This document shows, piece after piece, positions 17,759 to 22,118 of a stretch of 22,118 bases of DNA. Position numbers and translations under genes: made by a program. This DNA comes from Pelargonium cotyledonis. Its lineage: Eukaryota; Streptophyta; Magnoliopsida; Geraniales; Geraniaceae. The DNA is taken from contig JAYMTA010001052.1 of the NCBI GenBank assembly GCA_036897625.1, positions 1 through 22,118 on the forward strand, given 5' to 3'. The stretch's first letter is position 1. Each line of letters starts with the position of its first letter. The notes beneath the pieces are model-generated. The model did not search any database. It worked only from the letters and a program-made list of their open reading frames with translations, and had not been told where the DNA came from.

Positions 17759-19582
17759 ATGGCTCTGGCCATTGCACCAACTCCGCCTCCTTCTCCTACT
17801 CTTTCCATCGGCCATGCCACCTCATCCAAGCACCACACCCGTCTCCTCCGCCTGCTCGCCCAATGCACCACCATGTCTCAGCTCAAGCAAATTCACGCCC
17901 AAGCCATCCGCACCACTTCGACCCTCAACCCAAACACTCCGTTTCTCTACAGTCGGATTCTCCATTTCGCCTCCTCGGCCGATATCGACTATGCCCACCA
18001 ACTGTTCGATCAAATTCCGGACCCCAATTCGTTCATGTGGAACACTCTCATCAAAGCATTTGCTCGAAGCGCTGATCGAAAGGAACAAGCCATTTTGATT
18101 TTCCAAAGAATGCTGGAGGAGGGGAGTGCTGTGCCAGATGGTCACTCGTTTCCATTTTTGCTCAAAGCTTGTGCGCACCAATTTGCTTTGTGTGAAGGTA
18201 GGCAAGCGCATGGGCAGGCTTTGAAACTTGGGTTTGGTTCGGATGTTTATGTTAACAACAGTTTGATTCATTGGTATGCTTCTTGTGGGTGGGTAAAGGA
18301 TGCACGTAACGTGTTCGACAAAATGACTGAGAGGAGTGTGGTCTCGTGGAATGTTATGATAGATGGATTTGTTCAGTTGGGCGAGTATGTAATGGCGTTG
18401 AAACTCTTTGGTGAGATGCAAAATTGGTTTTTGCCTGATAAGTATACAATGCAAAGTGTTATATCTGCTTGTTCTTGTTTAGCTGCTCTGTCTATGGGTA
18501 TGTGGGCTCATGCATATGTTTTGAGGAAGTGTGATCTTGAAGTGGTTAATGATGTTTTGGTGAACTCATACTTGGTTGATATGTATTGCAAGTGTGGGTC
18601 ATTGGAAATCGCGAGGCAGGTCTTCGAGAGGATGCCTAAGCGCGATGTAACTTCATGGAATCATATGATTCTTGGTTTAGCCATGCACGGTCAAGCTGAT
18701 GCTGCATTGCAATACTTTACACGTATGGTTAAGACGGAGAGGTTTATGCCCAACTCTATAACATTTGTTGGCGTTTTAAGTGCGTGCAATCACAGAGGCA
18801 TGGTCAGGGAAGGTCAGGAGTATTTTGATATGATGATAAGGGATTACAAGATTGAACCCCGACAAGAGCACTATGGATGCCTTGTTGATTTGTATGCTCG
18901 TGCTGGGCTCGTTGATGAGGCTTTGAATCTGGTTACGAAAATGCCCATCAAACCCGATGTGGTGATATGGAGGAGTCTTCTTGATGCATGTTGCAAGAAA
19001 AATGCAAGCATAGAGCTAAGTGAAGAAGTGGCTAGGCAGATCCTTGAGTCTTCAGAGGGTGATTGTAGTGGTGTTTATGTGCTTTTGTCTAGAGTGTATG
19101 CATCAGCTAGCCGATGGAATGATGCCGGGTTGGTTAGGAGATTGATGAATGACAGAGGCGTGACAAAAGAGCCCGGGTGTAGTACAATAGAGGTTTATGG
19201 CGAGACCCACGAATTCTTCGCTGGGGACACATCTCATCCTCAAACGAAAGAAATATATCAGTTTTTGGATGTGATTGAAGAAAGATTAGCCATGGTAGGG
19301 TATGCACCGGACTGCTCACAAGCGCCTATGGTTGACGAGCTCAATGATGGGAAACAGAACTCTCTTAGGCTGCACAGTGAGAGGCTTGCCATTGCATTTG
19401 GACTCTTGACCTTGAAGCCAGGCATGCCAATACGCGTCTTCAAGAACCTTCGAGTGTGCAATGACTGTCACGAGGTGACCAAACTGATCTCCCGAATCTT
19501 CAATGTTGAAATTATTGTGAGAGATCGCGTTCGATTCCATCACTTTAAAAATGGCTCATGCTCGTGTATGGGTTTCTGGTAA
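17759..19582 (+). CDS. CRR28: PPR-DYW plastid RNA-editing factor, CRR28 ortholog
   Basis: One exon, 607 aa. Residues 1-35 are rich in Ser, Thr, Pro and His with no acidic residue, as in a plastid transit peptide. Residues about 36-400 are PLS-type pentatricopeptide repeats (SFMWNTLIKAFARS, VYVNNSLIHWYASCGWVKDA, DVTSWNHMILGLAMHGQADA). They are followed by E/E+ domains (HYGCLVDLYARAG, KPDVVIWRSLLDACCKK, EPGCSTIEV) and a DYW deaminase domain. The domain keeps LHSERLAIAFG (His539, Glu541), CNDCHEV (Cys567, Cys570) and HHFKNGSCSC, the two zinc sites. The C-terminus is GFW instead of DYW. The protein resembles Arabidopsis CRR28 (At1g59720; FLY.KIL, SFMWNTLI, YTMQSVxSAC, RDYxIEPxxEHYGC), which is needed for C-to-U editing of plastid ndhB and ndhD transcripts for the NDH complex. 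The orthology call is by remembered sequence. Confidence 0.9.
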   Translation: MALAIAPTPPPSPTLSIGHATSSKHHTRLLRLLAQCTTMSQLKQIHAQAIRTTSTLNPNTPFLYSRILHFASSADIDYAHQLFDQIPDPNSFMWNTLIKAFARSADRKEQAILIFQRMLEEGSAVPDGHSFPFLLKACAHQFALCEGRQAHGQALKLGFGSDVYVNNSLIHWYASCGWVKDARNVFDKMTERSVVSWNVMIDGFVQLGEYVMALKLFGEMQNWFLPDKYTMQSVISACSCLAALSMGMWAHAYVLRKCDLEVVNDVLVNSYLVDMYCKCGSLEIARQVFERMPKRDVTSWNHMILGLAMHGQADAALQYFTRMVKTERFMPNSITFVGVLSACNHRGMVREGQEYFDMMIRDYKIEPRQEHYGCLVDLYARAGLVDEALNLVTKMPIKPDVVIWRSLLDACCKKNASIELSEEVARQILESSEGDCSGVYVLLSRVYASASRWNDAGLVRRLMNDRGVTKEPGCSTIEVYGETHEFFAGDTSHPQTKEIYQFLDVIEERLAMVGYAPDCSQAPMVDELNDGKQNSLRLHSERLAIAFGLLTLKPGMPIRVFKNLRVCNDCHEVTKLISRIFNVEIIVRDRVRFHHFKNGSCSCMGFW

Positions 19583-20209
19583 TGGTCTGAGAGTCATTAC
19601 TGATTTAGGTTTTGTACTCAACTCGTCCTAATTGTACTATAATGCACATGGTTTCTATCAACTTGACATTGTTAATACCTAATACTAAGTAGCATCTCAG
19701 CTGGAACAAGTTGTGCTTGTCCCCTTGTGCTTACAAAGGTTGTCTAGCGATGCAGGTTCTGTTTGGTATATTTCTAACGTTGGTGTCTTGTTTAAATTAA
19801 AACACGTAAACAAAAGATGTGGACAATCGATCTTGTAGCTATATCAATAAAATTAATATGGAGCTGCCGAAAGTTACAAGCACCATCTTATATAAAAGAA
19901 CCATCAAATCATACATTTCCAAGATCTGCAAAACTCTTTACTGCAGAATGGACTGAAAATAGAAATCCTCAATATTATGTTTCCAAGCAAAACTAAATCT
20001 GAAGCAATTTATGGGGAAACAATGCTGTATAATTCCCATCCATCGCAGCTTCCGTACTCTCAACTCTATTCAATACTATGTATTGTATGCACAAAGGGCT
20101 ACAACGGGACTCCACCAGAATAAGAATGTACATCAATATATATTGTCAATCCTTACGGCAAACAAATCTGTGATCTCCGTTAACTCGGAGCGTTTCATTG
20201 CAAGATCCC
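19583..20209. other. 3' flanks of the convergent PPR gene and edge gene
   Basis: No further gene. The two genes point at each other here, so this DNA holds both 3'UTRs. An AATAAA at 19846-19851 is the first candidate poly(A) signal for the PPR gene, about 265 bp past its stop. The 72-codon frame at 20011-20229 runs opposite the edge gene and is not supported. Confidence 0.5.
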
Positions 20210-22118
20210 TTATTTTGCAATATCTCTAGCCGCTGCAAAACCAAATGAAAAGAAAGCATAGATGAGCATTCCGGGAAAGCGAGACTGATATCAAGAAATA
20301 ATACACGATAGACACACATCGTAAAGATTGCCCTTAAAGTTTTAAACAAATATATGAACTACCAATAATTGTCCAACCTTTTTTGTATAAAGTTAACCCT
20401 TTGTCAAAAGTATAGTATATTTATAGCAATGTGGCATCTAGGGCAAGAAATATTTACTTGGCTCTAGTGGGAGCATTCCACATGTAGAGAGGTACCTTGT
20501 TCCATTCAAATTTTTATATATCACTGATAAATTTAGTAAATGTTATTTCTTGGAAACCACTCTAGTGTGCATATACTAGAAATGTATTACGAGAAATGTA
20601 AGCGTATATTCATGGATAAACATAACATCCAATGAAGATAGGTCAATTGGCTAACTTACGCTTAGGAACCTTAACTCCATGGAAACAGGCAAGAATCTTA
20701 GGAAATGAAGCTCGCACAATCAGCTCAGAGGTGGAAAATAATCAACACTTAGTTATCCTAAGAATTAGATAAAAGAAAGGAAAAATCCCCAATTCTCCTC
20801 CAATCTTAATCTTCCCTTTACTAACTATGCATCTCAGCATCCAATCCAAAATTAAACACTCTACAACCAAGATTTTTTATCCCCATAAATTTAGCTCCCG
20901 GATATAAATAACATTTCAATATATTGGTTGTTGGATTGGTTGAATAGATATACCACAAATTGATGTGGAACAACCAAGAACTCTATTGTAGATGACTTTG
21001 GCTCTGGATGATGAAAATGCTCAATACCAACCGCTAAAACGGTATTAAAGTTAACAAGCATTATCTCCGTCCCAAAATAAGTGTCCTCTTTCTATTTGAG
21101 AAAACTTAAGGAGATGTTAGTGTTGTATGTTTACTCTTTTATCCCTATGCAAATGTGTTGTAACAAACTTAAGGATAGTAATTAACCTATTATATGGACA
21201 TTATTTGGCCTAAGATATGCAAAAATATTTTGATTAACTATAACACTTTGTGTAAAGCTAATTTAACTAATGACAAAGTGAACAAGTAAAGGCAACACGA
21301 CAATGAAAACATTATCAATACCAAATACTTGTTTGTCCACTAAACAATTCAGACAAAAGTTTCAAACTTCATCAAATTCACACAAGGAAGTGATCCACAC
21401 ATATGCAAAACATAGCACACCAACAAATTGTAGCAAACTATCAATGTTAAGAACTCAAAATTAAACAAAAATGCAAAAGCTCACCTCTTGAAGATGACTG
21501 AACCACCACAACATGCATTGTTGTGTTATTGGGAGGAAGCTGCAAGCGCAGAGGGTAAAGCTTTCCATTCAATGGGCTGCGAGAACACACAATAATATCC
21601 ACCAAACCAGTCTCCTCCTCCAATTTCCGAGTCAACTCATAAACCCCATTTCCCTTAAAAGTGAAGGAGTAATCCTCTATCTCCTCGCCCTCAACACCAC
21701 CATTGTTATCGGCAATGCGGTAGTATATAGTCCTCCCTTCTGACTTTGGCGGCGAATTAGTACTTAAATCACCACACTGCAAATCGAATCAAGAAAACAC
21801 AAACCCATCAAAAATTGAGCTAATATAATGGTAAAGATGTGAACTTTATGTAATTCAAAGAATTGGGTCAATACAGATTCTCAGAATTCTCACCTCCTGT
21901 CTGGAGTGATTGGCAGATTTGAACGAAAGCGAAGAGTGCGTGCTCGAATCGGTATCAGACCCCATGGAATCGGAGTGAGAAACTGGAGGCGGCGGTGGAA
22001 CCTTAGCGACCGGAGATTTGACCTCAATATCGACGACGTCGACGTCCCAGAGGATCCAATCCTGGGTGGCGTGTCTGTGGGGGACGTCGTGGGTGATGGA
22101 GTTGCGCCACGGCGGCAA
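20210..22118 (-). CDS. Unrecognised protein, last three exons (5' part outside window)
   Basis: Minus strand, exons 22118-21894, 21776-21485 and 20232-20210, encode the last about 180 residues. The first exon reads [20 protein letters not shown] then [16 protein letters not shown], followed by a Pro- and Ser-rich link ([20 protein letters not shown]). The second reads [14 protein letters not shown], an acidic stretch, [40 protein letters not shown] and [11 protein letters not shown]. The 23-bp third exon adds AARDIAK and stops. Splice sites are consensus (GAG|GTGAGA, TTTGCAG, GAG|GTGAGC, TTTTGCAG after a T-rich tract) and phases fit (0, then 1). I do not recognise the family. No membrane segment or catalytic motif stands out; the second exon looks like a folded beta-rich domain. 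The tiny last exon across a 1.25-kb intron is the least certain part. Without it the frame would read on 11 residues into the intron and stop. Confidence 0.65.
20233..21484 (-). other. Long last intron of the edge gene
   Basis: About 1.25 kb, AT-rich, no conserved exon seen besides the transposon-like end listed separately. A missed exon here cannot be excluded. Confidence 0.5.
21062..21110. mobile_element. Fragment of a Stowaway-like MITE end
   Basis: TATCTCCGTCCCAAAATAAGTGTCC resembles the terminal repeat of the very common plant elements ending in CTCCxTCCGTCCC. No matching inverted end was found within the next several hundred bases, so only one end remains. It lies inside the intron of the edge gene. 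Confidence 0.45.

Noticed and set aside
17822-18454. 210-codon minus-strand open frame inside the PPR gene
   Set aside because: Shadow of the PPR coding sequence, with no recognisable domain.

Overview
The window is nuclear DNA from a flowering plant, most likely a eudicot. It is AT-rich, has short GT-AG introns, and carries a plastid-editing PPR-DYW gene, a plant-type J-protein gene and plant thioredoxin h genes. The species cannot be named from the sequence. No LTR element, virus-like element, CRISPR array or RNA gene was seen.

Left half (1-10.7 kb): a tandem array of thioredoxin h genes, all on the + strand. Each gene has three exons: a repeat-bearing N-terminus, the WCxPC active site, and the cis-Pro plus C-terminus. 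Copy A shows only its last exon. Copies B and D read as complete genes of 165 and 170 codons. Copy C has a one-base frame change in exon 1, and copy E has one in exon 3. At least two more copies have lost their coding part and left only a promoter/5'UTR block (about 747-836 and 6300-6412). The intergenic DNA between copies is itself one repeated sequence. B and E are one sequence type, C and D another.

Three features make these thioredoxins unusual. Exon 1 holds up to three tandem versions of the segment that precedes the fold (NGGSYG...RVxxFHSxSQW). The buried Asp that normally lies a few residues before the active site is Tyr in all four readable copies. B, C and D have WCVPC, while only E keeps WCGPC.

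Middle (11.5-14.1 kb, - strand): a two-exon gene for a type II (DNAJB/Sis1-like) J-protein of 329 aa with a 1.6 kb intron. A 12-bp palindrome matching an E2F site lies just upstream. From 14.1 to 17.7 kb is intergenic DNA with a 202-bp foldback MITE (9-bp target duplication) and a roughly 490-bp LINE tail (13-bp target duplication).

Right (17.8-22.1 kb): a single-exon PPR-DYW gene, the likely ortholog of Arabidopsis CRR28, needed there for editing plastid ndhB and ndhD transcripts. It converges on the 3' part of an unrecognised - strand gene that runs off the right edge. The array, J-protein gene, PPR gene and edge gene are neighbours with no visible functional link.
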